A DNA stretch of 64,000 bases from Leishmania mexicana MHOM/GT/2001/U1103 (GCF_000234665.1 NC_018307.1:255187-319186); one strand, 5' to 3'. Positions 43,901-53,374 are shown, numbered from the stretch's first letter. Program-made: numbers and translations. Notes: generated from the sequence alone by a model not told the origin.

Positions 43901-46900
43901 CCGCTCGGTCGCCGGGGAGCGGCTGCCTGGACGCCGCGGCGGACGCAGGAGCATCTGCCGCTGCTGCGCACCACCGCCGGACGCTGCTGCCGAAGTTGCT
44001 GGGGCGGCAGCTGCCGTGGTTGCCGCTGGCGGAGAACAGTGTGTGCTGGGCACCTCGCCAGGAAAGCTTCCTGTCTCGCTGTTGTAGTCGTTGCGGCTGC
44101 GCTGCTGCTTGTCTTCCCCCGCGGAGAGCGTGGGTGGACTGCCACTCCGCAACCAGTCCGACGACGCGGACGCGAAGGCGCCGTGGGGGCTGCTGCTGCT
44201 CTCGCTCTGCATGCGACGGCGATGCATGGTGTAGTAGCTGCGCCGGCCAAGGATGGCATCGAAGATGCCCTCGGGATTGGTGTCCGCGAGCGGCTCGTCA
44301 CTGTCGTGCCAGCCAGCCACCGCACCCGCGGTGGTGGCGGTGACAGTCGTGATGAGGGACGCGCTGGAGTGCGTGCGTGATGACGGTTGGCGCATCGCCG
44401 CGTGGCCCGTGTCGTCGCTGCCGCACTCTTCCATCCCATCCGCCGGGTACGTCGGCGCCGACATGACGTGCCGCTCGAGGAGATGCCCGCCAAAACTGGC
44501 GGTGCCGCTACCAAAGCTGGTGGCGGGGGCGTTTATGCTGAGCGTGATGGGCGGCGGCGCCATGCTCTCGTGACTGCGGCTGCTGAAGGGCGGCGAGGAG
44601 GGCGTCGTTGTGGCGGCGCCGACGTTCGACTCCGCCGCGATGAGGCCGCGAGAGTGCGCGGCCGCTGTCGAGTCTAGCGACGACAGGAACACAGGCCTCT
44701 GCGGGGAGCTGCCGTGAGGGATGCTGTTGTACGGCCACCGCGGAGTCGACAGGGAAGACACGCTCTCATGTCTCGTCAGGGTGCTGCTGGGACCCACTGA
44801 CTTCGCCAGCGCCGTTGCTCCGTGCTGTGATGCGAGGCGCTGCGGCAGAGATCGCGAAGCAGGGCCGTTGATGTCATACATGGCCAGAATAGCCGGCGGC
44901 TTTGGTGTCGCAGCGGGAGGCGCGTCGCTGGCGGCCGCCGTGTCGGCAGCCGCGGATGCTTGGTTCGGCGCCGAGCGGGCTGCGGCCGCTTCTGAAGGGG
45001 CGGAGTGGATGCCCCACCCCACCGCGTGCGGCGGCACATCGCTGTCGCTCCAGCTCTCGGTGTCCACAGTGGTGACGGAGGCGGTGGCCTTGGCAGGATA
45101 CCGGTTCAGGTTTGAGGGCCTGGGCGGCGACGGTGTGGAGGCCACCGAGGACGACGAGACTGGGTGGCGCCGCTGCTGCGGTTGCCGGGCGTGAGGTGGC
45201 GGCAGCCCCGGCGAGTGCATGAGCGACGACCCCGACGATGCGGATTGGTACGGCGCGGAGGTGTCCATCTGGGTAGAGGTGCCGACGCACAGCGTGAAGG
45301 CGCCTGGGGGCGCGTTGCCGAAAGGTAGGACGCCTCCGGTACCGTCCAAGTTGCGCCGTTTCGCCGAGGAGTGGGCGACGGGTGAGGTGGACATGCTTGG
45401 GTACGTGCTTATGTCAGCAGAGCCGTCATCTGTGGCCCATTTTGCGCTGGGTATGGTCGCAGGTGAGCCATCACCACCTCCGCTGCTGGTGACAGCACTA
45501 TCACCGCCGTCCTGGATGAGGTGCTTGCTGCGGATTACAGTGAGCAGATAGCGGGCGACGCCGCTGTGCCGGTTCGCCGCGGCACAGTCGAGTGGTGTGC
45601 GGCCATTGTTGTCGACAGCCATGACATCGGCACCGAAGGAGAGGAGCACGCGCACAATGGCTTGATTGCCCTCTCCGGCCGCCACGTGCAGCGGGGTGCA
45701 GCCGTTGTAGTCGCGGTCGTTCACATTGCTCAGCCCTTCCTGCAGGAGGTACTGCAGTTGCGAGGCGTTGCTGGCGTGGACGAGGGCGAAAATGTTGCGC
45801 GCCGTCGCCTCCTTCTGCAACAGTTCTAGCTGCTTGTGCAGCCGATGCCGCCGCCGCTGGAGCTCAGCGATGAGCGCGGACCTGTTCTGCTGCATGACGA
45901 CGGACGCGGCGAGGGGGTCACGCAGCGCGGAGGCGCCGGCTACCGTGGCAAAGGAGTTGCCCAGGCCCCCTCCACCAAAGTTGATAGATGACACCCCGTC
46001 TGCGATGCTGTTGGTGATGGTGGCGTTCATGTTGGCGCCGCTTGAGCTCCAGAAAGAGTTGCTGGCGACGCTGGTGGTGCGCTGACCCAGAGCGGCGCTA
46101 ACGCTCAGCATACCAGGATTGTTCGCCTGCTGCTGCTGTTCCGGCCACAGCAGAGACGCGGCCGTGCCGCTGCCAAGCAGCCCGCCCGACGCCGTCACCG
46201 AACTCATGCCGGTCACGTACGACGGCGCAGTGAGCGAGTGCCTCAGTACTGCCGCACGGTTCACCGTCCCGATGCCGGCGCTACCGCCACTTTCCAGGCC
46301 GTGCCGCAAGAGAGCTTCGTCCTCCAGTGAGCTGGAAGCAGGCGCACCACCGGTGGCGCCGCCTCGGCCAACACGACCGCGACGGTCACCAAGCACATGG
46401 GCACCCGCTGCATCGCTGCGGAGTGGAAGACCGCTGGCGGCGGCGTCGCCCGCCGCACGGGACTGCGGTGCTTTCTGTATGTGTGCACTGTCAACACCCT
46501 GCCGATAGAGGGTCGTGTGCACCCCCGTGCTGGTGAAGGCCCTGGCCGTGTCTGCTGCTGCTGCGGATCCGGCGGCCTCCACCATGTCCTCGTGGGTGGC
46601 AGAGGTCGGGAACGCGCATGGGTGTTCGGACGTCTGATGCGAGTCGACGAGGGTGTATATGGTGCTTTCCTCCCGCAATGCAAAGCTCATGACGCGTGGA
46701 AGATCGCCACGACTGTTGTCACCGTGCTTTGGCTGGTCTGTCGCCACCAAGTGCTGCTGGCCTGCTGCGTCGGCCGCCACGATGTCCACTCCCGCCTCTG
46801 CGCCATCAGCGGGAGTGCCACCGGTCGCTGGCCCGAAGCGGGCCGTGCCCGTAGGACCCAGCGTGGCGAAAGTGTGCGGCACACCACCTTGGTGTGCCGC

Positions 46901-48265
46901 GTTGTAAGAGGTGGCAGGGGCCGCGGCACCCGTCGACACGGATTCTGATGGTGCAGGCGCGCAAGTGAAGAACGGTGGCTCTGCCGTGGTCGCCTCGGAC
47001 GGTGCCTGCGCGTCCTCGCCAGACACCTTGCTCGTGAGCGACATGGGAGCTGCCTCGGTATGCGAGAGAGCTCGCTTCCGCTCCGTCGTCGGAGTATTAG
47101 TGGTGAGCGTGCCTCTGTCACTCAGGAGCTGCGTCGGTGAGGACTCCACCGCCGCCGAGGACTCAGCGCCACGCAAGCTGCCCCCACCACTGGACATCGG
47201 CGTCGCGTGTGGGGAGGGAAAGACGGCCGCGCGGCCAGAGATGGAAAAGGTCGGCGCAGCGCGCCGCAGCGGCACCGTCGTCGTTGCACTGCTCACGGAC
47301 ATGCTCGGGTTCGACGATGATTTATGGGCCCGGGCCGCCACCGCCGCGCCCATTGCCGCCGTCGTCGGGACATTGGAGAAGTGCGGCGCCGGCGCGTTGC
47401 CGCCACGCCGGCGGTCGAGCGCACCCTCGGCCGGCGCGGCGAGGGCGCGGCGCTGACGGCCGCGACCCTTCTGCTGGTGTTGCTGGAAGACCACCGCAGC
47501 CGCTGGCGCCGCACCCCAGTGCCAGACCTGCGCACTTGCCGTCAACCCCACCGGGTTGCTCCGCTGTTTTCGACAGACGCGCTGCCTGCTTCTATCAATC
47601 CCGGCCCCGGTGGTGATTGACGATGTGGGGGCGGTGGCGGTGGGGCTAGCGTTGACGTGCACGGGTGTGCACTGCGCCGCTTCGGCTGGGAGGTGCTCGT
47701 TACAACCCACGGTGGCGGAAATACTTGCGTTGCCATACCGCGTCGTTTCGGCCGGCGACCTCTGCGTGGTGCTCTTCGCCGTGAACGGTGAGGTCGGCAA
47801 GACGAGACTGATGCTTCCGTACCGCGCATGCGTGGCGAGTTCCGATGCTGCGGAGACGAGCGAGCCTCCTCTGCGATTCCTGTTGCCGCCGTCCGCCGCG
47901 CCAAACGTTCCGCGGGTGTGACCACTGCCTCTACCACTAACGCCGCAGTGCGACCCCTGCAGGCTTGCCAAGGTGCGCGTCGTCGCGGGATACGTTGGGG
48001 TGCTGCAGAGGGACCGGCGGGACCGCACAGACGGCTCAAGACCGACGTCTCCGGGGCTTGGTGGGCTCACGTTCAACGCCCCTCCTGTTCGGCTCCGCAT
48101 GTGCTGCTGCAGTGCTTGGTTGTCGTACACAAGGAATGACGCATCACGTCGGTGAAGCTGCTGCTGCTGTTGCTGTTTCGGTAGGCGATCCTGGTTGTCG
48201 TCGCCGTGGCCCTGACTAACACCCGCTTGGTCGTCCGCGGCGGGCGACGCACTCGCCTCGCTCAT
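40931..48265 (-). CDS. Ankyrin-repeat 6-phosphofructo-2-kinase / fructose-2,6-bisphosphatase, phosphatase half degenerate
   Basis: The protein has 2444 residues. Residues 1-815 are Ser/Thr/Ala-rich. Ankyrin repeats lie at about 820-915 (GCTPLHVAAGEGNQAIVRVLL, NNGRTPLDCAAANRHSGVARYLL). After another long linker, the PFK-2 domain starts near 1690. It has Walker A GLPGRGKS, FNAGNYRRQL, ADFFNPDNPQ, DATNTTRKRRTW and LFIESVCTDD, ending in SQYEKVYETLDPEERMPYIKI. These are the ATP- and fructose-6-phosphate-site motifs, so kinase activity looks intact. The bisphosphatase half, about 1915-2440, keeps its framework (GGDERLTAQGEAYALAL, LPNGESYRQVNVRLEPA). Its catalytic 'RHGE' reads LPGE and 'CHQ' reads APA, so both catalytic His and the Arg are missing. 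The enzyme should only make fructose-2,6-bisphosphate, the trypanosomatid pyruvate-kinase activator. The longer frame starts at a non-ATG codon; 48265 is the first ATG. Confidence 0.9.
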   Translation of the reverse strand: MSEASASPAADDQAGVSQGHGDDNQDRLPKQQQQQQLHRRDASFLVYDNQALQQHMRSRTGGALNVSPPSPGDVGLEPSVRSRRSLCSTPTYPATTRTLASLQGSHCGVSGRGSGHTRGTFGAADGGNRNRRGGSLVSAASELATHARYGSISLVLPTSPFTAKSTTQRSPAETTRYGNASISATVGCNEHLPAEAAQCTPVHVNASPTATAPTSSITTGAGIDRSRQRVCRKQRSNPVGLTASAQVWHWGAAPAAAVVFQQHQQKGRGRQRRALAAPAEGALDRRRGGNAPAPHFSNVPTTAAMGAAVAARAHKSSSNPSMSVSSATTTVPLRRAAPTFSISGRAAVFPSPHATPMSSGGGSLRGAESSAAVESSPTQLLSDRGTLTTNTPTTERKRALSHTEAAPMSLTSKVSGEDAQAPSEATTAEPPFFTCAPAPSESVSTGAAAPATSYNAAHQGGVPHTFATLGPTGTARFGPATGGTPADGAEAGVDIVAADAAGQQHLVATDQPKHGDNSRGDLPRVMSFALREESTIYTLVDSHQTSEHPCAFPTSATHEDMVEAAGSAAAADTARAFTSTGVHTTLYRQGVDSAHIQKAPQSRAAGDAAASGLPLRSDAAGAHVLGDRRGRVGRGGATGGAPASSSLEDEALLRHGLESGGSAGIGTVNRAAVLRHSLTAPSYVTGMSSVTASGGLLGSGTAASLLWPEQQQQANNPGMLSVSAALGQRTTSVASNSFWSSSGANMNATITNSIADGVSSINFGGGGLGNSFATVAGASALRDPLAASVVMQQNRSALIAELQRRRHRLHKQLELLQKEATARNIFALVHASNASQLQYLLQEGLSNVNDRDYNGCTPLHVAAGEGNQAIVRVLLSFGADVMAVDNNGRTPLDCAAANRHSGVARYLLTVIRSKHLIQDGGDSAVTSSGGGDGSPATIPSAKWATDDGSADISTYPSMSTSPVAHSSAKRRNLDGTGGVLPFGNAPPGAFTLCVGTSTQMDTSAPYQSASSGSSLMHSPGLPPPHARQPQQRRHPVSSSSVASTPSPPRPSNLNRYPAKATASVTTVDTESWSDSDVPPHAVGWGIHSAPSEAAAARSAPNQASAAADTAAASDAPPAATPKPPAILAMYDINGPASRSLPQRLASQHGATALAKSVGPSSTLTRHESVSSLSTPRWPYNSIPHGSSPQRPVFLSSLDSTAAAHSRGLIAAESNVGAATTTPSSPPFSSRSHESMAPPPITLSINAPATSFGSGTASFGGHLLERHVMSAPTYPADGMEECGSDDTGHAAMRQPSSRTHSSASLITTVTATTAGAVAGWHDSDEPLADTNPEGIFDAILGRRSYYTMHRRRMQSESSSSPHGAFASASSDWLRSGSPPTLSAGEDKQQRSRNDYNSETGSFPGEVPSTHCSPPAATTAAAAPATSAAASGGGAQQRQMLLRPPRRPGSRSPATERGGATTTVDAAACPMRILRPLQLLSVDSHEELSGYQGRAATSMVSSTTAATAPSGGGSPRGTGAASSSLCDMGQQSLEEHHHHYRLTAFGLLDNQQQRRGKYSCDRHSTPPPPPLLQAPCAASEPAKIEAAVNQPASPSSSNTITKNGNSDVTPFFSIPAAATDPAVAAPSSSSNTTADLVETTSAMLATTAAAPAAAPTADSHTAEEQPFLQEMQHESVDLATLHHSSYTTISDTVSVIVCMVGLPGRGKSFISKRLVRYMNWKGVPCKVFNAGNYRRQLLGVEATAGADFFNPDNPQGAQLRERMAELACEDLVNFIASHSLAVGILDATNTTRKRRTWLSDYFQHEAQRHAVPYRLLFIESVCTDDAIVTENILRSKCGNDDFRNLKDVSAVMSEFRNRISQYEKVYETLDPEERMPYIKIVNVKHHVILHRVPNGLGSRIAFFLLNLHPIAFPIYVALPGETVGDSKHVYGGDERLTAQGEAYALALKHFTQDRYVPHMVVLHATNYCVLSTLAPLMESATQEEDASVLQVSSSASAGQQWAAKAAAKSTVASADAVATSGSGPSTPNASSEAAQLPALVHKLQPYPPSTPTEELRAMAGGDLSVVPPPHSAAHGRPGDGLSAKPLSLSAIPGTAETVAKDESRIEEPQDSQQHDGGVAAEQPTHEDDSEQADAEEEDVGDEVLCAVPGLDNINFGRFSGHTAAWVKEKYPRLSALLYDVDDEDVVGDAKAGEAAAQQHQTRKGSGEADATASSAPAGSATATSSAGQHHVDPRCGTYTTAEWLSAPLPPRVHYATHEEAVSHLQRALSGADPRLSYCTQLPNGESYRQVNVRLEPALMAVMRTQSPVFVVAPAVPAQGILSFFMDVIPELSPTIRIPKGCVIEIGVKDGITVHPLLPNALPERMTRSPLTVLPEIQDAIREVAAASSMEMCAARTCAEVSASTQAGGCTPADAAAAAALLSAVAAGGEAGGSVKGTTCPVSASVS

Positions 48266-48344
48266 GTGAACGTGTCGCAGCGGCCGTTGGGTGGGTGTGC
48301 AGGTGGAGCCTTGCAAGGCGCACGGTGCGGATTACAGGGCGGGA

Positions 48345-48378
48345 GACACACACACACACAGACAGGCAGGCAGGCAGA
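48345..48378. repeat. (CA)n followed by (CAGG)n
   Basis: Eight CA units and then about four CAGG units lie 80 bases upstream of the PFK-2/FBPase-2 ATG, between the ATG and the possible acceptor at 48391, so they may lie in the 5' UTR. Confidence 0.8.
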
Positions 48379-48423
48379 GGGTATGGGGCGCTAGCGGCGA
48401 GGAGAGATGGGACAGGGCGTCAC

Positions 48424-48439
48424 TATATATATGTATATA
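48424..48439. repeat. Imperfect (TA)n run
   Basis: A TA run with one TG step, in the spacer upstream of the PFK-2/FBPase-2 gene. It resembles the TA run at 37903-37918. Confidence 0.75.
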
Positions 48440-49450
48440 GAGGGTGATGGTGGGGGAGCCAAGACAACAGGGAGGAGCTCACAGGAGGGATCACGAGCAC
48501 GAGCGCCGCCACCGACTGCCCAAGCAGAGCGCTGCCTCCGTGCTGATCGGCTAATCAAGAGAGGTGAAGTGGACAAGCAGATGGCGGTGACGGCCGGTGA
48601 GCGCACGCCTCCCCGGCAGATGATGATGCCGAGGCTGGCTGTCGTCGCAAGTAGAGTGGTGTGTGGTGTGTGGCGGTGGGTGTCGAGGAGTGGGGGAGAC
48701 ACCAGCGGGTAATGGCGCAGAATCCGCCCACGCCGACACAACGAGAAAACGGGCGGCGGAGACTCTGGCCGAGGCAAGGAAGGCGAAAGCGAAGTGGCGA
48801 GGGAGTAGAGGGAGGTGCGGGGGGTTGCGCGGCATCAACCGACGCTGCTGGAGGCACGCACACGTGCCCACATGTGCGCGCTAGCGTCTATACATACATC
48901 ACGACGTGTGTCCTCGCCGCCTCGCTGGCAGAGAACACACCGAGAGCTCAAACGCCGCGCGCGCTCCCGCTCGTGGGCGGCCTCAGTCCTCTGTGCGCCG
49001 TCTCTGCCTTGAACTCCACCCACACACCCACTCACACACACATACACACCTCACAGCCGCTCCCCCATCATGCCGGTCGCCACCCCTTGGGTGCATCTCT
49101 CCCCTCCCTTCAGGGGCACCCTCAGGCTCCCGACACCCCAAGTGGGCAGTGTGAGAGGAGGGTGGGGGTGGGCGATGGCAGCGTGCAACGTGTGTGCGAG
49201 AGAGAGGGTGGAGAGGCGCAGTGGGCGTCATGGATGGTGGTGCTGCTGGCCGTGGCGACCCTTGCGCATCTGGCGGCATCTTGTCGAGGAGTAGTGAGCA
49301 GCTCCTTGTGTGTGTGTGTGCCCTCACGCGTGTGCACGTGCACATCTATGTCTATGACGTCTAGTCGACGCGCAACGGCGCATCGGGTGTGGCACTGCGT
49401 GGAGGTTGTGTCTGTCCCTCTCGATGGCCGATGATGTCGGCAGAGGTTCG

Positions 49451-49477
49451 GGGTGGTGGTGGTGGTGGTGGTGGTGG
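49451..49477. repeat. (GGT)n trinucleotide repeat
   Basis: Nine GGT-type units lie just downstream of the membrane-protein stop codon at 49496, inside its 3' UTR. They read ACC on the sense strand. Confidence 0.8.
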
Positions 49478-49495
49478 AGGACGGGCTGTTGCGTA

Positions 49496-52400
49496 CTAGA
49501 AAAATGCGTTCAGCAGGAAGGCGACCCAGAGCACCGCCGTGCGTGTCGCGTAGACCGCCATCAGCACGCGCCACAGAGATCCGGAGGTGTCTTCGGCGCC
49601 ATCCGGCAACGCGCCGCCCGGCAGGAAAGCTATACCCGACGCTACTGCAGGAAATCGGCCGCCGCTGCCCCCGCTCGTCCTCGCGGACGTTGGCGTGAAG
49701 TTCGCCACTGTCCACGCGTGAGGAAGGACGACGTCGCCGCTACTGGTCGTCCGCTGTGATGGCACGGCGGCCGCCGACCACCACGACGCTGGCTGCGCCA
49801 GCCACAGTAGCTCGACAGTGCGCTCGTCGACGAAGGCTATCTCAACGACGGTAAGCGCCAACGCCACAACCACGCACCAGAGCCGCGGCTGAAGCAGGAC
49901 GTGCAGGTAGAGGAGGGCAGGCAGAACGGGGTGAGTGTGGTGGACCTGTGGGCTCAAGGATGAGGCCAGCTCCCGCCCAGCCGCTGTCGCGCCGCCTTCC
50001 ACGTAGCGCGGCCACGCGTCAGCGTCCCGCGCTGCTCCACCTCGGGCTCTGCCGGCGCCGCTGCTTTTGATGGTGTCGTCGCCGCGCCGCGCACACAGCA
50101 AGCAGAAGGCGCGCGGCAACACACGCAGTGCATCGTAGAGCCCCTGCATGGCACGTCGCTCGATGCTGTCGAAGGTGCGCGTGAACACGTTGTTTGCCGA
50201 GAGGCTGCCCTCCAGCATGCTGGCTGTAAAGTGCAACCCAGGAGGCGGTGGCCGCAGAGTGCGGTTGACGGCAGCGCCGCCGCCCCGCTGCGCCGGACGA
50301 TCTCCACGCAGCGCGAAGCCCCCCTGCAGCCTATGCTGCTGCTGCTGCTGCTGCTGATGACGCCCCGGCGCATCTGCCGTTGCGCTGCTGATGAGAGTTC
50401 CGCCTTCGCTGTTTCGATGCAGCGGATGGTAGCGGCTCGCACCGCCACCGCGTTCGCGCGGCGACATCAGCATGGTGGCAGATGGGAACGTGTGTTGTGC
50501 CTCGCCCAGCGTCCCCCAGTTTCCCATCCCGGGGAGGTCGCTAAGCGTGGCACCGTACGCGGCGTAGGTGGCACCAAGGCCACCAGGCCCGGTGCTTGCG
50601 CCAAGGTTCACGCTGTATCTCAGCGAGTCAAGTCGGTGACGACCGTGTGTGGCGCGGCGGCTACCGCAGAGCACGTTCGTGCCGCTGTAGTCCAGCTCGT
50701 CGCTACCGTACACCCCTCTGTTCGCCCGGCCACCACCACCACCACCACTGCCACCGCCCATCGACATGCTCAGCCACTCGTCGGGGAAGTGGTGCAGGGC
50801 CCTCGTGGCGAAGAGCGCTGAGCGGGAGCCGTCGTCCAGTTGGCCACTGTGGCGCGTGCCGCCGCCGAGGACGCTGCTGGAGGACATGGCATCGCGGCAC
50901 GCCGTGTTCGACGGCCCTCGCGGGCCCCCAAACCCTGGCCCACCACCAGTGCTGGGGAAGACGGTGCCATCGCTACTGGTGATGCTGTCGTTGCGAAGCT
51001 CGCCGCCGCCGCCCGGTGGTCGAGGCTTTCCATCCTCACCGCCCCCCTTGCTTGCGTGTTCGGCATCTTCGTACTCCTGCTGCAGCCACTGCCGCCGCTG
51101 CGCCATCCAGTATCCCTCTGCCACGGACCACGGCGCCGGCGCGTACCCCGTGATGACGAGCAGGAGGCACAGACACAGGAGCAGGGAGACGTGGTACACC
51201 TGGAGGAGGGAGATGAAGAGGGCAAAGGCCGGGTAGCCCTGCTCCAGCACCGGGAGCACGTGCGCGGCGGCGGGCTCTTCCGGCGTGGCAGACGCATTGG
51301 CGAAGAGTGCCAGCAGCAGTACGGCAGATGCACCGCTGCCGGGACCAGCGCCGACCACACCGTCGTTGCCGATGTAGGGGGCGGGGAAGGGCACCGTGAT
51401 CGCGAGGAGCGTCAGCAGTGACACACCAGCGGCAAAGGCGCCGAGAAAGACGTGCACCCGCTGCAGGTAGCGCAGCGTGGAGAGGAAGCGGCGGCGGTAT
51501 GTCGCCGCGTCGTACAACCAGTAGAAACTGCTGCGCGCCATCGTCGTGCCGCTGGCGTTCGCCGAGGCGGTCACCGCCGTCGTCCCGTTTTGCCCCCGCC
51601 CCCCGCCACGACCAGCTCCACTGCTTTGGCCGTAGAGCACGCGCGCCCACCGCCGCGCACGACGGGCGTCCTCCCGTTCCTGAGCATGACGCAGCTCGGC
51701 CTCGGCGGCGTACTCGGCCAGCAGGTCGGCATGTCGCGCGTGGTCGATGAAGAGGCCGTTGGGCTGCTCGACGTAGCGGTGAGCCCGCAAAGGCGGCCGT
51801 CCCCCCCAAGCGTTCGATCCCATCTTTGGGTCGTCCGTGACCGCTGCCGCGGTCGCGCTGCCCTTCCTGATGGACTCGGGCGTCGCACCCAACCCGAAGG
51901 AGAGTGACGCGGCCGCCTGTGCCCCTGCCGCGGCGCCAACCCTACCGCCTCCTGGTGACTGTGCCCCATCGCCCGTGCGCGGGGCGGCGCGGCTCTGCAG
52001 GACGTTCACGGACGTCGTGCCGGCACCGCCGCTGCAGATGGATGGGCGGACAACGACGCCGCCAAACACGTCGTCCTCGCCATTGTCGCGGTCATCTGCC
52101 AAACCCGTCGTTGGAGGTCGATCAGTGAGCGCGCCCATCGGCGCGAATGTGTCGTCTCCGGCGCGCGAGTCCCGCGACTCCGCCGATGCCGCGCGCGTGG
52201 CGGAGTGGCGCGCCTTCCCCTGCATCGCCACGCGCATCGCACCGTTGCTCGCCACGTACCACGCCCGAAGCTCCTCCGGCACGCAGTCTTCGCCCGGGTC
52301 GTCGGCGGCGAACCGTCTTGTTGAGGCGGTGCCTTCTCGCTGCCGTCGCGGACGAGCCGAGGGCGCCACCTCCACGGCCGCGCGTGACACGGCGCCGCCA

Positions 52401-52732
52401 CTGCCCCGTCCTTCGGTCGGCTCATCGCCGGCGGGCGAGAAAACAACGCTGTGTCGGTAGTCCAGAGCGCCGCGCTTGCGGAAGAAGCGATGCTCTTGCA
52501 GCTCACGCTGCCGCTGCACCCGCTCCGCGTCGGCGTCCGGGTGTCTGCTCCCGGTCAGCACACGGCTGGTGGCCGCCTGTCTTCCCGGCGCAGCCTTCGT
52601 CAGGTCCTGCAACGCGCGGTAGTCCTCGTCGCTCTCATCGGACCCGGTCGCGGTGGAGGAGACACTCTCGGCAAGCAGCGTGGTCGGGTCGCGGTAGCCC
52701 GCCGCAGCCGCCCCGGCTCTGGCGTGCCACAT
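49496..52732 (-). CDS. Four-pass membrane protein with long N-terminal region, possibly TMEM237-like
   Basis: The protein has 1078 residues. The N-terminal 400 residues are hydrophilic and low-complexity except for a conserved-looking patch, VEQPNGLFIDHARHADLLAEYAAEAELRHAQE, near 320-350. Four hydrophobic segments follow: about 426-450 (VHVFLGAFAAGVSLLTLLAI), 502-531 (LFISLLQVYHVSLLLCLCLLLVITG), 949-967 (LWCVVVALALTVVEIAFV) and 1054-1077 (ATRTAVLWVAFLLNAFF, ending the protein). A disordered loop of about 400 residues separates segments 2 and 3. There is no signal peptide. The spacing (helix, loop, helix after a 'YPAF', long loop, helix, then 'SLW' before the last helix) recalls TMEM237, a ciliary transition-zone tetraspan protein, but I rate that as a suggestion only. 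The open frame extends 28 codons up from a non-ATG codon; the ATG at 52732 is the first. The acceptor lies at 52949-52950. Confidence 0.65.
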   Translation of the reverse strand: MWHARAGAAAAGYRDPTTLLAESVSSTATGSDESDEDYRALQDLTKAAPGRQAATSRVLTGSRHPDADAERVQRQRELQEHRFFRKRGALDYRHSVVFSPAGDEPTEGRGSGGAVSRAAVEVAPSARPRRQREGTASTRRFAADDPGEDCVPEELRAWYVASNGAMRVAMQGKARHSATRAASAESRDSRAGDDTFAPMGALTDRPPTTGLADDRDNGEDDVFGGVVVRPSICSGGAGTTSVNVLQSRAAPRTGDGAQSPGGGRVGAAAGAQAAASLSFGLGATPESIRKGSATAAAVTDDPKMGSNAWGGRPPLRAHRYVEQPNGLFIDHARHADLLAEYAAEAELRHAQEREDARRARRWARVLYGQSSGAGRGGGRGQNGTTAVTASANASGTTMARSSFYWLYDAATYRRRFLSTLRYLQRVHVFLGAFAAGVSLLTLLAITVPFPAPYIGNDGVVGAGPGSGASAVLLLALFANASATPEEPAAAHVLPVLEQGYPAFALFISLLQVYHVSLLLCLCLLLVITGYAPAPWSVAEGYWMAQRRQWLQQEYEDAEHASKGGGEDGKPRPPGGGGELRNDSITSSDGTVFPSTGGGPGFGGPRGPSNTACRDAMSSSSVLGGGTRHSGQLDDGSRSALFATRALHHFPDEWLSMSMGGGSGGGGGGRANRGVYGSDELDYSGTNVLCGSRRATHGRHRLDSLRYSVNLGASTGPGGLGATYAAYGATLSDLPGMGNWGTLGEAQHTFPSATMLMSPRERGGGASRYHPLHRNSEGGTLISSATADAPGRHQQQQQQQHRLQGGFALRGDRPAQRGGGAAVNRTLRPPPPGLHFTASMLEGSLSANNVFTRTFDSIERRAMQGLYDALRVLPRAFCLLCARRGDDTIKSSGAGRARGGAARDADAWPRYVEGGATAAGRELASSLSPQVHHTHPVLPALLYLHVLLQPRLWCVVVALALTVVEIAFVDERTVELLWLAQPASWWSAAAVPSQRTTSSGDVVLPHAWTVANFTPTSARTSGGSGGRFPAVASGIAFLPGGALPDGAEDTSGSLWRVLMAVYATRTAVLWVAFLLNAFF

Positions 52733-53374
52733 GCGCTCCTCTCTCCCCCTCCCTCTGTGCCTGTGTTGGTGCGGCAGTGCAGCTCTACGCTGCGGGGGTG
52801 GAGGGCCACTCAGCACCGATGCGGCGAGTCCGTCTCTCTACGTATGTGCGCCTCGATGGGCTGTGCGCGGCGGTGACCGTGATGGTGGTGCCCTGTGGTA
52901 GCGATGGCGTGGACGGCGCAGCGGTGCCCGTTGGTGAGGGCTGACGGACTGGGGAAAGGGAGGTAGCGGGACGAGAAGGTTCAGTGAACAGGGGCGAGGT
53001 ATGGCTTGACCTGGGTGGGGTGTGCTGGCGCAGGTGCAAGGCGGGAGGAGGTTTGGACGGACGGGGAGGCGTAGGGTGAGGGTCCACGGAGCGATGGGAG
53101 AAGTGGCGGACAGGACAGTTCCGGCGCCTGCTTGCCCAGGCACATGGATGCTGCTGCTGCGGCGGCGGCGGCGGTGGTAATCGCTTCGCTTCTCATCTTT
53201 AGTTCCGCTTGGACTTCTGCGGACGGTTCCCGCACAGTGTCGACGCCGAAGACACGGCGCACGTATACAACGTGAATGAATGCACGGGCACGCCCGAGCA
53301 AAGCGCGAGGCGGACGAAGGCGGGGGAGAGGCAGAGGGGGGGGGGGGGCAGACGGAGGAGGGCTGCTGCGACTG
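52733..53374 (-). other. Intergenic spacer with splice acceptor
   Basis: The minus strand has a C/T tract at plus 52951-52979 followed by CCCCAG (AG at 52949-52950). A long G run on the plus strand (53335-53349) gives a C tract on the sense strand near the upstream stop codon. No gene is seen. Confidence 0.5.
52949..52979 (-). promoter_or_regulatory. Probable trans-splice acceptor for the four-pass membrane protein gene
   Basis: The minus strand reads CT-rich sequence (plus 52951-52979) ending TTTCCCCAG with AG at 52949-52950, 217 bases before the ATG at 52732. Confidence 0.45.

Larger units (their letters stand above)
48266..49495 (-). other. Intergenic spacer with CA, CAGG and TA repeats
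   Basis: Between the membrane-protein stop and the PFK-2 start, repeats include (CA)n at 48345-48360, (CAGG)n at 48363-48378, an imperfect TA run at 48424-48439 and (GGT)n at 49451-49477. A short minus-strand C/T stretch (plus 48399-48412) with GCTAG (AG at 48391-48392) is a possible acceptor for PFK-2. Frames on the plus strand (for example 48661-49434) are low-complexity. No gene is called. Confidence 0.5.
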
